Position numbers and translations under genes: made by a program. Shown piece after piece: positions 7,585-15,694 of a stretch of 32,005 nucleotides of DNA. How positions within the stretch are numbered: the stretch's first letter is position 1; each line of letters starts with the position of its first letter. The notes beneath the pieces were generated by a model, which was not told the origin of the DNA, did not search any database, and was given only the letters and a program-made list of their open reading frames with translations. Origin of the DNA: an uncultured Verrucomicrobia subdivision 3 bacterium. Lineage in GTDB: Bacteria > Verrucomicrobiota > Verrucomicrobiia > Limisphaerales > UBA11358. Location: NCBI GenBank assembly GCA_903842235.1, contig CAIMLG010000007.1, positions 1 to 32,005 of the forward strand. Direction: 5' to 3'.

Positions 7585-9753
7585 TTAGTTCGCCCAAAGC
7601 AGGCCGGCGGAGCTGACCGGCATGAACTGGTTGTTGCCGATGTATTGCAGTTCCACCGCCGAACCCTGGCTGCCGCCAATGGATCCCAGCACTCCCGGAG
7701 TGGTGGTGGTGGTGGTGGATTGCAAAAAGGCTTTGCCGTAATAGATGCCGCCGCTGGCTGCCGTCTGGAAATACACAGCGGCCATCTTCGTGCAGTCGGC
7801 AGAACAGGCGACACTTGTCCAGTTTCGTGGATCCGGGACGGGCTGTTTCGACCAGGAAAACCCCATGTTGGCCGACAGGTAAATGCCGCCCCCATAAACG
7901 GCGGCGAGTAAGCGACTGCCATCGGACGAGGAAACAATGGACGACCAGTTGGTGGTCGGCGCATTGGCCTGCAAGCTCCAATTCACCCCATAATCGGACG
8001 ACGTGTAAATTTTACCGCCGTAAACGCATGCGGCCAGCTTGCTCCCATCCGCCGAAGAAGCAATGCCGGTCCAGTTGGTCACCGGCGCGTTGGCCTGCAC
8101 CGCCCAGTTGGCTCCGTAGTTGGCGGAAGTATAGACCTGTCCGCCGTTGACCACCGCCGCCAGTCGGGTGCCATCCGACGAGGCGGCCACCGAATACCAG
8201 TTCCGGTTATTGGGGTCGGTGGCATTGAGAATCCAATTAGTGCCGGAATTGGTTGAAGTATAAATCCGGCCGCCATAAACCACGGCTACTTGCCGGGTGC
8301 CATCCGCAGAAACGGCGAGTGCCTGACAATTGGCCACGGGGGTGGCTGAAGCGCCCCAATTATTTCCGGCATTGGTGGATAATATAATGCTGGAAGGCGT
8401 GCTGGCGTTATTTCCCGCGACCAGCCTGATGCCATTGGCCGAAGAGGCGACACAGGTCATGCCATTGATGGTGTTTGGATTATTCCAAGTCTGGCCATAA
8501 TCCACCGAAGTGAAAATTCCACCGCTGCCCGCCACCGCCACCATTTTGAAACCATCAGCCGAAGCGGCGATTCCGTTCAAACCCTTATTGGAAACATAGC
8601 CCTGTTGCCAGTCGGAGTTGATGGCCATCATGAAATTCCCGTAGATGGACTGACTGGTGTTTTGCGCCACCCGCCAGCCCCCCGCACCGGCGCCGGAAAT
8701 TCGCACGATGTCACCCGCCACCAAGCTGGATGCAGGCAGCGTGACGGTGGTGAAACCAGAATTCAGCAGCAGATAGCCGTGATCGCGCTCTGCAGTTACT
8801 GCGGTGTTGCTCACTACTATCCAGCCGACGAGGCCATTGCCAAAGAAACTTCCACTGAAACTGTTGCCCCAATTGGTCATCGTGTTTACGCCCGTCAAGG
8901 TATTGTCGCCGGTGAAATTATTCGAGCTACTGAACGTCTGGTCATGGTCGAGCAAAGCCACGTTGGCGGTCAGCCGCGCATCCGCCATCGTGCCGAAGGT
9001 GACCTCCGAACCGTTGAGCGTGGTGAGCGCCGCGCCGTTGCCGCTGAACGTGCCGGCAAACGTGTTCGCCGCATTGCTGAAATTGTTCACGCCCGCAAAC
9101 CCATGGTTGCCGGTGAACGTTTGATTATGGTCGAGCAGAGCCACATTGGTGCTGAGCCGCGCATCCGCCACCGTGCCCGAGGTGAGATTCGTGCCGTTGA
9201 GATTGGTGAGGGCGGCGCCATTGCCGGCGAAGGTGCCCGTAAAGCTGCCGGCAAAGCTGTTGGTGGCGTTGGAAAAGTTCACCGTTCCGGAATAAGTCCC
9301 CGCTAGTTGCGCCGAGGGTAGGGGGCCCGTGAGCTGGCTGGCGGCCACCTTGCCCAGCACATTGCTCGCGCTATTGGCAAAGATCGCATACGGCACCGGC
9401 AACAGCGGCTGGCGCGGCACCAGCAGGGTGAAGGTATTACTCCCCGCCGGGCGCACGGCCAGGTCCAGCCAGTAATTCGTGCCCGTGAAAAACCCCGCGC
9501 CAAAATCCAGCGTCACGGCGAACAGGCCATTGCTGGCCGCCACGGCGGCATTGGTCTGCGGCCCACTGACGGCCTGGCCGTTGGTGACGGCATTGTAGAG
9601 CGTGAAGCGTAAGTCATAGGCCGCGTTGGCCGGGGCGCCGGCGTCGGTCAGTTTTCCCTGGTATTGGAAGGCCGTGCCTTGGGCGAACAGCGGCATGGCG
9701 GCACCTACCAGCCATCCGCCGAGGATAACGACAAGTAAATAGCTTCGGTTCAC
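7585..9753 (-). CDS. Secreted beta-propeller protein with N-terminal repeat stalk
   Basis: A 722-residue exported protein of unknown function. A signal peptide (MNRSYLLVVILGGW to a PLFAQ cleavage region) is followed by a domain starting FQYQGKLTDAGAPANAAYDL, common in surface proteins of this phylum. Next come about three stalk repeats built from NGAALTNLNGTNLTSGTVAD and NVALLDHNQTFTG units. The second half has seven repeats of the type SVAASSDGTRLAAVVNGGQV followed by YTSANYGANW, as in BNR/photosystem-assembly-like propellers, which suggests one seven-bladed propeller. A run of threonines near the C-terminus is encoded by a trinucleotide repeat. No enzyme motif is recognised. A GTG at 9753 gives a clean signal peptide; a TTG at 9783 would add ten residues. 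Probably a cell-surface or extracellular binding protein. Confidence 0.8.
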   Translation of the reverse strand: MNRSYLLVVILGGWLVGAAMPLFAQGTAFQYQGKLTDAGAPANAAYDLRFTLYNAVTNGQAVSGPQTNAAVAASNGLFAVTLDFGAGFFTGTNYWLDLAVRPAGSNTFTLLVPRQPLLPVPYAIFANSASNVLGKVAASQLTGPLPSAQLAGTYSGTVNFSNATNSFAGSFTGTFAGNGAALTNLNGTNLTSGTVADARLSTNVALLDHNQTFTGNHGFAGVNNFSNAANTFAGTFSGNGAALTTLNGSEVTFGTMADARLTANVALLDHDQTFSSSNNFTGDNTLTGVNTMTNWGNSFSGSFFGNGLVGWIVVSNTAVTAERDHGYLLLNSGFTTVTLPASSLVAGDIVRISGAGAGGWRVAQNTSQSIYGNFMMAINSDWQQGYVSNKGLNGIAASADGFKMVAVAGSGGIFTSVDYGQTWNNPNTINGMTCVASSANGIRLVAGNNASTPSSIILSTNAGNNWGASATPVANCQALAVSADGTRQVAVVYGGRIYTSTNSGTNWILNATDPNNRNWYSVAASSDGTRLAAVVNGGQVYTSANYGANWAVQANAPVTNWTGIASSADGSKLAACVYGGKIYTSSDYGVNWSLQANAPTTNWSSIVSSSDGSRLLAAVYGGGIYLSANMGFSWSKQPVPDPRNWTSVACSADCTKMAAVYFQTAASGGIYYGKAFLQSTTTTTTPGVLGSIGGSQGSAVELQYIGNNQFMPVSSAGLLWAN
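7701..7718. repeat. TGG trinucleotide microsatellite (six units)
   Basis: Six perfect TGG units on the + strand. On the coding strand of the propeller gene they give a run of six threonines (STTTTTTPG) just after the last propeller repeat. Copy-number change would stay in frame, so it would alter linker length rather than switch the gene off. Confidence 0.85.
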
Positions 9754-9856
9754 CTGCGAATATTGACGCGGGAACGCCGGCAACTCAATTCCGAATTTGT
9801 TGCGCCCAACCCCTGGAGCCCAATCTGCTGATATCGGAAAATATAAGCGTTTTGGT

Positions 9857-9877
9857 TTTTTTTCTGGCAGAAAAAAA
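9857..9877. promoter_or_regulatory. 21-bp perfect palindrome upstream of doxX
   Basis: Arms TTTTTTTCTG (9857-9866) and CAGAAAAAAA (9868-9877) around a single G. It lies 21 bases before the doxX ATG, and downstream of a TATAAG (9842-9847) that could be a -10 element for rightward transcription. The position and symmetry suit an operator. As RNA it would fold into an A-U-rich stem, so a weak bidirectional terminator is a less likely alternative. Confidence 0.45.
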
Positions 9878-9898
9878 CAATTTAGCTAATGTTCCTAC

Positions 9899-10342
9899 AT
9901 GTTCAAAAAACTATTCATCCCTTCCGAAGATTCTGATTTGACCAGTATGGCCCTGCTGGTGGCCCGCTTGTGGTTTGGCCTGACCATGCTTTTTAACCAC
10001 GGCTTCACCAAGCTGGCCAATTTTCACGATCAGGTGGGCGCCTTCCAGGATCCCCTCGGCTTTGGTCAGGAGGCGAGCTTGATCCTCGTTATCGTGGCCG
10101 AAGTGCTGGCGGCCCTGCTGTTGAGTGTCGGGTTTATGACCCGGATCGCGGCGGCAGTGTTGGTGGTGGATATGTTTGTGGCCTTTCTGATGGTGCACAA
10201 GACCTCCTTGATGGGGAGCGGGGAGCAGGCGTTCCTCTATCTCGCCGGTTATGTCATACTCGTGATTGCGGGCGGCGGCTTGTTTTCCTTGGACACGATC
10301 GTGTTTTCTAAATCCGAACGCAGTCGGCTCCAAAAAATCTAA
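9899..10342 (+). CDS. DoxX-family membrane protein
   Basis: A 147-residue protein with four predicted membrane helices. The first has the family signature ALLVARLWFGLTMLFNHGFT followed by KLANF, and the third is SVGFMTRIAAAVLVVDMFVA. DoxX/DoxD-type proteins are small inner-membrane proteins. Some are linked to quinone-coupled thiosulfate oxidation or oxidative-stress responses, but most have no assigned role and this one cannot be assigned further. The ATG start is preceded by an AT-rich leader with a 21-bp palindrome. It is monocistronic as far as can be seen, with a 463-base gap after it. The C-terminus is short and basic (SKSERSRLQKI). Confidence 0.88.
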   Translation: MFKKLFIPSEDSDLTSMALLVARLWFGLTMLFNHGFTKLANFHDQVGAFQDPLGFGQEASLILVIVAEVLAALLLSVGFMTRIAAAVLVVDMFVAFLMVHKTSLMGSGEQAFLYLAGYVILVIAGGGLFSLDTIVFSKSERSRLQKI

Positions 10343-10805
10343 TTTGCCGGGCCAGCGAACAAATGGGGTTTTGATCTGACCCCCGCCAGTTTGCTGGGGG
10401 GTGGGTTATTGGGTGGAAAAGCTGCTCCCGTGTCCCCCACGGCCCATCCCGGTGGTTGAAAGCTACGAGCCTTTGCTCCCCGACCCAGCGGTGTGGCAAT
10501 ACTATGAAGCCGCTGGAGGCGTCCGAGCATTTGACGAACGTGCCGACTTGGGGCAGAGTCCCTTGTCCTATTGGGCGAGCGTCGCAGCGCGGTGTAGCCA
10601 CCCTCTCCGTGTGCAAGCCGGCGGGGTTGTAACCTCTTCGCGTTGCGCTTCGTCTGAATCCGCACCACGCCGCTTGGTTGGGCCGGCGGGGGGTTTGACG
10701 CGCCGCAGGAATCGGACTGTCGCATTGTTTCGCTCTTTGCGAGGGCGAATGCTCTCGATCAGGTGCGGTCGTCAGTTTATGATTGCCCAGTCATTACAAA
10801 TATTT
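10343..10805. other. Non-coding gap, GC-rich with short inverted repeats
   Basis: No convincing gene. Open frames exist on both strands, but their translations are rich in Arg, Pro, Ser and Gly without domain motifs. Just after doxX, CCAGTTTGCTGG (10387-10398), flanked by a run of C and a run of G, forms an imperfect GC-rich hairpin that could end doxX transcription, although no T run follows. A GCCGGCGGGG stretch occurs twice, near 10618 and 10682, and the first is followed by the near-palindrome GGTTGTAACC. These features resemble dispersed intergenic repeats, but I cannot confirm other copies. Confidence 0.35.
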
Positions 10806-11147
10806 ATGATCTCAAACGAACGTCCTTCGCCCTATGGCCGGCGACCCTATCAAAGTCAGGGTTACCCGCCAACGCCCCGGCCCTTTGTCCAGGAGGATAC
10901 CATCAAGTCCGCCGAGATTCAGGTTGAGCGCAAGATTTTCACCATCACGCTCAAGGAAAATCCCCGGGGCCGGTTCTTGCGCATCACCGAGGATGCGGGT
11001 AGCAAACGCAACACGGTTATCCTGCCCATTACGGGCTTGGACGATTTCAAGCGCGTGATCAATGAAATGGCCCAGGCGGCGGATGCCATGCCCGCCCCCG
11101 TCACATCGCCAGAAGAAGATCCGGGCGATTCCATTGGCAACCGGTAA
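10806..11147 (+). CDS. PUR-domain (Pur-alpha-like / DUF3276-type) nucleic-acid-binding protein
   Basis: A 113-residue protein. Its middle (about residues 38-92) reads SAEIQVERKIFTITLKENPR followed by GRFLRITEDAG and then ILPITGLDDFKRVINEM. This closely follows the PUR repeat of eukaryotic Pur-alpha, where a KENxRGRFLRI strand is followed by a helix containing GLxEFRD. PUR domains form a beta-beta-beta-beta-alpha whirly fold, and dimers bind single-stranded DNA or RNA. Bacterial single-repeat versions occur in Bacteroidota, spirochaetes and this superphylum. The N-terminal 35 residues are Pro/Arg/Tyr-rich and the C-terminus is acidic, both probably disordered. ATG 10806 was preferred over the much longer upstream extension because conserved character starts there. 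ATG 10779 is an alternative. No clear ribosome binding site is seen. Confidence 0.8.
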   Translation: MISNERPSPYGRRPYQSQGYPPTPRPFVQEDTIKSAEIQVERKIFTITLKENPRGRFLRITEDAGSKRNTVILPITGLDDFKRVINEMAQAADAMPAPVTSPEEDPGDSIGNR

Positions 11148-11239
11148 TCACCCGCTCATCGAGCCGACGCTTGCGATGTTTTGGAAGTGCGGTTTCGCAC
11201 CGTTTAGCCTCGGCACGATTTGGTTGCGCCCGCGCTGAT

Positions 11240-11270
11240 GGTGGTGCCCCACCGCCAGTTGGTTGGTGGG
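11240..11270. repeat. Two mutually exclusive GC-rich hairpins between convergent genes
   Basis: GGTGG-TGCC-CCACC (11240-11253) overlaps a second possible stem, CCCACC (11248-11253) with GGTGGG (11265-11270). The site lies in the 256-base region between the PUR gene and the convergent response-regulator gene, where nothing else is recognised. It may be a degraded palindromic repeat or part of a terminator. Confidence 0.25.
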
Positions 11271-11403
11271 CCGATACCCCGTGACGGATAATTGCCCCAC
11301 ATAAGATCGTTGGGTGAATGTCCCGCACCGTCCCTGTCCCACCGATGCCCGTGGTGTTGCAAACACGGCCAGCTTGAAGGCATTATATCCGGCCCGCCAA
11401 TCC

Positions 11404-11907
11404 CTAAAGTTCCGCCTGGGAGCGGATCGGGCCCGGCCCGTTGCAATCCTTAACGCCTTCCTCCGGGTGTTCCAACAAGCCAAGCAGACATTTGAAAAGC
11501 GTCTGGATTACAAACGGCTTGCTCAGCAGGGTGACCTTCATTCCGGGATAAACTTGTTGGTAGACGACCCCCGGCTGAAATTCGTCGGAGATCACCAGAA
11601 TCGGGAAAGTCACTTTTTTTGCCGCCAGCCGTTCTAAAACCGCCCAGGCATCAGTGCCCGGATGCTCGACATCGGTGATGAATAGATCCGGGGCGGCGGC
11701 CAATGACAGCCACGCTTCGTCCGCATCGGTAAATTTCTGGATTTGATATTGGGCGGAAAGTTTCGCGAGCACTAGCTCATAAAGGTGCGCCAAAAACTGA
11801 TCATCTTCCAAGATAACCACCCGCTGGCTCCTTGGCGGAATTATTTTCTCCTCCGTTAAGTTAATCGGATGTCGCTCCACGTTCGACCCGCTCATGCTTG
11901 TGATCAT
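11404..11907 (-). CDS. Stand-alone response-regulator receiver (CheY-like) domain
   Basis: A 167-residue protein consisting of a receiver domain with short tails. The acidic pocket is E34/D35/D36 in VVILEDDQFL, the phospho-acceptor is D79 in DLFITDVEHPG, the switch Ser is S107 in ILVISDE, and the conserved lysine is K130 in LLSKPF. All key residues are present, so phosphotransfer from a histidine kinase is expected. There is no DNA-binding or enzymatic output domain. No kinase gene is adjacent, so the partner is unknown. ATG 11907 is used; ATG 11895 (MSGSNVERHP) is equally plausible. A near-perfect inverted repeat lies 40 bases upstream. Confidence 0.9.
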   Translation of the reverse strand: MITSMSGSNVERHPINLTEEKIIPPRSQRVVILEDDQFLAHLYELVLAKLSAQYQIQKFTDADEAWLSLAAAPDLFITDVEHPGTDAWAVLERLAAKKVTFPILVISDEFQPGVVYQQVYPGMKVTLLSKPFVIQTLFKCLLGLLEHPEEGVKDCNGPGPIRSQAEL

Positions 11908-11946
11908 TGCGCGGCTTAAAAATTATTGCAAGGCATATTACACTAT

Positions 11947-11977
11947 GGAAAATCCTCCGACTGTGCCGAGGATTTCC
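11947..11977. promoter_or_regulatory. Inverted repeat upstream of the receiver gene
   Basis: GGAAAATCCTC (11947-11957) and GAGGATTTCC (11968-11977) form a 10-bp stem with one bulged A and a 10-base loop. It is 40 bases upstream of the receiver gene's ATG and 160 bases beyond the stop of the GH36-like gene, both leftward. It could be an operator or the terminator of the glycosidase transcript. No U-run follows it on the leftward strand, which slightly favours an operator. Confidence 0.4.
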
Positions 11978-12136
11978 TATGGATTAATGTCCCCCCCCAT
12001 GCTGCCAAAACCGGAAAACGGGGTTCCCCGCGGCCGGTGGAGGCGACCCCTGCGTCACGCCGAACTGGCTCGCTGGGGGGCGATTGCCTGTCCGGCACTT
12101 TTTCCCCCGCCTGCCGAGAGTCCCTCGTTTTCCTTT

Positions 12137-13843
12137 CTAGCGCCAGTCGTAGCGGACTTCCTGTTCCATGAGCTTCCAGCGGCTGGGGAGTTTGGTCGCC
12201 ATCCAATCCAGTGGTTCGGCCCCCGGCTGAGGTTGGGCGGCAATGGCCAAAGCGTCGCGCACGATCTCCTTTTGCTCGGCTGTGAGTTCGTGCCGGTTGA
12301 GGGAAAGAAACAGGGGCGTGCCACTGCGCGCCACCAGATCCAGCCATTGGCGGTTCTTGGTCCACGGAATGATTTCGGACTTGGTCAGCCCGATGCAATC
12401 CGCATCGCCAGCATAGAAGATGTCATGCTGTGGGGCGCGGAAGGCCAGGGTGTTCACGCCCATTTTGCGGGTGCGCTCCCATTCTTTGCCGCTGGTGTCA
12501 TCGCCGGTGCGGTTCAATTCAAAAATCCCGGCGGCCAGATGGCTGGCCGCGTTGCACCCCAGAATCAGGCTGTGATTCGCTGCCTGACGCAGGGTTTGAT
12601 AGAAATCCAAAATCACCTCCGCCGTGGTCAGTCCGCGATTGGCGAACGCCCAGCCGTCGTTGGTAACGTCGGCGCCCATCTGGAATCCCCATTTGCCGGT
12701 GAGGTCAAACGTGGAGTAATCGTGTTTGATCAACTCGTAGCCCCAGCCGCGAATGCGGGCGATGTCGTCATGCACCAACTGGCGCACCTCGGGGAGGGTG
12801 GGGTCGAGATAGTTGGCGTCGCGCTGCAAACGCCAGCCGTGGGGATGTGCCTTGGCCGCCAGCAGCGGGCGCACCCAGATGCCGGGCTTGGCACCTGATT
12901 TGACCAGGTCGCGGGCCAGCTCTGGCATGGAGGGAAACCGATTGTTGCTTGTATCCCAGGAGCTCTGTGAACTGCCGCCGGGAACTGCCCAGCCGTCGTC
13001 AATCACCGCATAGGGGCGGTTGCTTCCTTTGGGTGAAAGCGATCCGGTAAATTGCGCATTTTCCAACGCATCGGCCGTGCTGTTGTTGCCGTAGGCGTAA
13101 TACCAATCGTTGGTGCCATATACGCGGGACTTGGGCAGGCGTTGTTGGGGGCACATCTGCTGGCAGAAAGCCCGGGTGGCTTGAAAGGGCGATTCGACTT
13201 TTGCGCCGCGCCGGCAAACCACATGGCCGACTTCCAGTTGGCGGGCACCCAATTGCACACCGGTGCCACCACAGCGAACATCGGCGCATAGGTTGATGTC
13301 CTGGTCGTCGGTTTTCCAGTAGCATAGTGCTGCGCCGCCGGTCTTGACCCCGTAGCCATGGGTGGTTTTACCGTCGAAGGCCATAAAATACCACGGCATC
13401 ACCCGAGCCGGGTCCGGCCTGCGCCATTCCAGATCGCCATAGCCGCGCTCCCAGGCATCGCCTAAGCCCTGCTGCATGGAAGCAATGGGGCCGCGCCAAT
13501 GAAAATGGATCTGCTTCACGGCGACTTTCGGCGCCGTTAGGGCCACCCGCAAGGCCTGATGGTGAACGGAGGTGGATAGCTCCACGCCGCCGCCTTCCCA
13601 AATACCCTTGCGCGCGGGGCGCAACGCGCGCCGGCCTTCCTCGGTAATCACCGTAATGGAATCGGGCGACCGCAGGAGATCCATAAACGTATCCTCGTTG
13701 GGTGATTTGCCCCAAACTACCGGTTCGAAAAACGAGGCGATTAATCCACCGGCTACGAGAGAGCCTGCGCCTTTTGCAAACTGCCGTCGGCTGATCCGGG
13801 AGTGGGGTTCGTGTGAATGATGATTGGGGGAGGTTGCATTCAT
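12137..13843 (-). CDS. Tat-exported GH36-like glycoside hydrolase (putative alpha-galactosidase)
   Basis: A 568-residue protein with a textbook twin-arginine signal (SRRQFAK, residues 18-24, then a hydrophobic stretch), so it is exported folded. The TIM barrel shows clan GH-D features: YAVIDDGW (about 278-285), GIWVRPLLA, and LIKHDYSTFD with D375 as the expected nucleophile of the KxDY motif. LNRTGDDTS follows, where D448 or D449 should be the acid/base. This fits retaining alpha-galactosidases and relatives (GH36/GH27). Residues 55-230 are a beta-rich N-terminal region. The exact substrate is uncertain because the family also includes other alpha-glycosidases. The ATG start fits the Tat n-region. 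It diverges from the ATP-grasp locus, with an AT-rich promoter region between. Confidence 0.75.
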   Translation of the reverse strand: MNATSPNHHSHEPHSRISRRQFAKGAGSLVAGGLIASFFEPVVWGKSPNEDTFMDLLRSPDSITVITEEGRRALRPARKGIWEGGGVELSTSVHHQALRVALTAPKVAVKQIHFHWRGPIASMQQGLGDAWERGYGDLEWRRPDPARVMPWYFMAFDGKTTHGYGVKTGGAALCYWKTDDQDINLCADVRCGGTGVQLGARQLEVGHVVCRRGAKVESPFQATRAFCQQMCPQQRLPKSRVYGTNDWYYAYGNNSTADALENAQFTGSLSPKGSNRPYAVIDDGWAVPGGSSQSSWDTSNNRFPSMPELARDLVKSGAKPGIWVRPLLAAKAHPHGWRLQRDANYLDPTLPEVRQLVHDDIARIRGWGYELIKHDYSTFDLTGKWGFQMGADVTNDGWAFANRGLTTAEVILDFYQTLRQAANHSLILGCNAASHLAAGIFELNRTGDDTSGKEWERTRKMGVNTLAFRAPQHDIFYAGDADCIGLTKSEIIPWTKNRQWLDLVARSGTPLFLSLNRHELTAEQKEIVRDALAIAAQPQPGAEPLDWMATKLPSRWKLMEQEVRYDWR

Positions 13844-14166
13844 GGGGTTTGTAAAATATCAGCTGTATTTCAGTTCCGCCATTTTAGGTAAACATCAATC
13901 TTCGCAGCAAATTATAAACCTGTGGAAATTATTAATTTCTTAAAATGCTTTTTCTGAGTTGTTCGGCAAGGCGGTTGCTTAATGGATCATGGGCGGTTGG
14001 AAATAATAGCCAAAGACCCGTTGGGGTAAGACGAAAAATGTCGAAAATCTCAATGAAACGCCGTCTGGTCGTCGGGTTTTACGGATGCGCGTTGAGAATT
14101 CTGACAAATGCGGACCGGATTGGTTGGTGCGATTTGAGCAAAACGAACAAAAAACAACTGGATAAA
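13844..14166. promoter_or_regulatory. Divergent, partly AT-rich promoter region with a 15-bp palindrome
   Basis: The 323 bases separate the GH36-like gene (leftward) from the ATP-grasp locus (rightward). The palindrome GAAATTA-T-TAATTTC spans 13925-13939. On the leftward strand a TATAAT (complement of 13911-13916) could be a -10 element for the glycosidase, but no good -35 is at the right spacing. From 13945 rightward the ATP-grasp frame is open without stops. I treat that stretch as leader because conserved sequence starts only at about 14170. Confidence 0.4.
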
Positions 14167-15603
14167 ATGTTGCAACAATACCAAGTCAACGGCGGTTTCG
14201 ATGAAATGCTGGATCTGGAATCCGGCGTGCGGAGTCATTACCGGAAATTCCAAAAATTGTTTGAAGAACTTAACCCGGAGGAGTTGGAGGCCAAGCGGCA
14301 GGCGGTGGATATGGCCTTTTTGCGGCAGGGGGTCACCTTCAACGTGTATGGCGATGTGCAGGGGGCGGAGAAGATATTCCCGTTTGATTTACTGCCGCGC
14401 ATCATTCCGGCCAGGGAATGGGAGTTTTTGGAGCGCGGGCTGGCGCAACGCATCACGGCGTTAAATCTTTTTCTGCACGACATTTATCACGAGCAGAAGA
14501 TCTTGAAAGATGGCGTGGTGCCGGAATTTTATGTGTTGTCGGCCCGGCATTTTCGGCGCGAGTTTGTGAACTTTAATGTGCCAAAGGATATTTATATCCA
14601 CATCTGTGGCACGGACTTGATCCGTGATGGCCAGGGCAATTATTTGGTGCTGGAAGATAACGGCCGGTGTCCGTCCGGGGTAAGCTATGTGCTGGAAAAT
14701 CGGCGAGCTATGAAGCGGGCGTTTCCAAGTATGTTTGAAGGCATCGGGGTGCACCCGGTGGAAAACTATGCGCAGGAGTTGCTCAAGTCGCTGAAATATA
14801 TCGCGCCCGCCGGCGTGGCGGATCCCATTGTAGTCGTCTTGACCCCAGGTGCTTATAACAGTGCGTATTTTGAGCACACCTATCTGGCTCGCCAGATGGG
14901 CATTGAAATTGTTGAGGGCCGGGATTTGTTTGTAAAAGATTCACGGGTGTTCATGCGCACCACCAAGGGGCCGCAGCCAGTGCATGTGATTTACCGCCGG
15001 ATTGATGATGATTTCATTGATCCGACCGTGTTTCGGCGGGACTCCATGCTGGGGGTGCCGGGGCTGATTAATGCTTATCGGGCGGGCAACGTGTCGCTCG
15101 CCAACTCCATCGGCACCGGCATTGCCGATGACAAGGTGATGTATTACTTCGTGCCGCGCATGATCAAATACTACCTCGATCAGGAACCGATTCTGCCGAA
15201 CGTGCCGACATATCTTGCCAGCGAGGAGCAGGACATGAAATACATCATGGAACATCTGCCGGAACTGGTCATAAAAGCGGCCAATGAATCGGGTGGCTAC
15301 GGCATGTTGATGGGGCCCAAGGCGTCGAAGGAAGAAATTGAAAAATTCCGACAGCTCATCATTGCCGAACCGCGCAATTACATTGCGCAACCCATGATCA
15401 ATCTTTCGCAGCACCCGACATATTGTGACGGCGATTTCGATGGGCGGCATGTGGATTTGCGCCCGTTCATCCTGTCGGGCGCGCGCGTGAGCATCATTCC
15501 CGGCGGCCTGACGCGGGTGGCGTTGCGCAAAGGTTCGCTGGTCGTCAATTCCTCGCAAGGGGGGGGCAGCAAGGACACCTGGGTGCTTTATGGAGATGAA
15601 TAA
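14167..15603 (+). CDS. Circularly permuted ATP-grasp protein (DUF404/DUF407 type)
   Basis: A 478-residue cytoplasmic protein, normal length for the family. It starts [19 protein letters not shown], matching the usual family N-terminus, so ATG 14167 was chosen over the earlier in-frame ATGs at 13945, 14038 and 14053. Intact ATP-grasp elements are visible: the metal-binding E163-D164-N165 in [20 protein letters not shown], a [14 protein letters not shown] block, [12 protein letters not shown], the lysine K370 with glycine-rich loop S375-G376-G377-Y-G379, HVDLRPFIL, and the C-terminal signature [13 protein letters not shown]. The fold catalyses ATP-dependent amide or peptide bond formation. The family is predicted to ligate amino acids or a peptide tag, but its true substrate is not known. 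It is the first gene of set 1, 91 bases before the alpha-E gene. Confidence 0.9.
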   Translation: MLQQYQVNGGFDEMLDLESGVRSHYRKFQKLFEELNPEELEAKRQAVDMAFLRQGVTFNVYGDVQGAEKIFPFDLLPRIIPAREWEFLERGLAQRITALNLFLHDIYHEQKILKDGVVPEFYVLSARHFRREFVNFNVPKDIYIHICGTDLIRDGQGNYLVLEDNGRCPSGVSYVLENRRAMKRAFPSMFEGIGVHPVENYAQELLKSLKYIAPAGVADPIVVVLTPGAYNSAYFEHTYLARQMGIEIVEGRDLFVKDSRVFMRTTKGPQPVHVIYRRIDDDFIDPTVFRRDSMLGVPGLINAYRAGNVSLANSIGTGIADDKVMYYFVPRMIKYYLDQEPILPNVPTYLASEEQDMKYIMEHLPELVIKAANESGGYGMLMGPKASKEEIEKFRQLIIAEPRNYIAQPMINLSQHPTYCDGDFDGRHVDLRPFILSGARVSIIPGGLTRVALRKGSLVVNSSQGGGSKDTWVLYGDE

Positions 15604-15694
15604 CCTCCAACTCTTAATATCCAACATCGAACAACCCATGACTGAAATTACAATCATCCGCCCCGATGGATGTTTGGTGTTTCTCTTTTAAATT

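Noticed and set aside
10401-10805. 135-codon N-terminal extension of the PUR protein
   Set aside because: Low-complexity, Arg/Pro-rich translation across an intergenic region. The bacterial PUR proteins are short and the fold starts well after ATG 10806.
13945-14166. 74-codon N-terminal extension of the ATP-grasp protein
   Set aside because: Family proteins begin at the QYQ...GFDEM block. The extension is not hydrophobic enough for a signal peptide and shows no motif, although ATG 14038 cannot be fully excluded.
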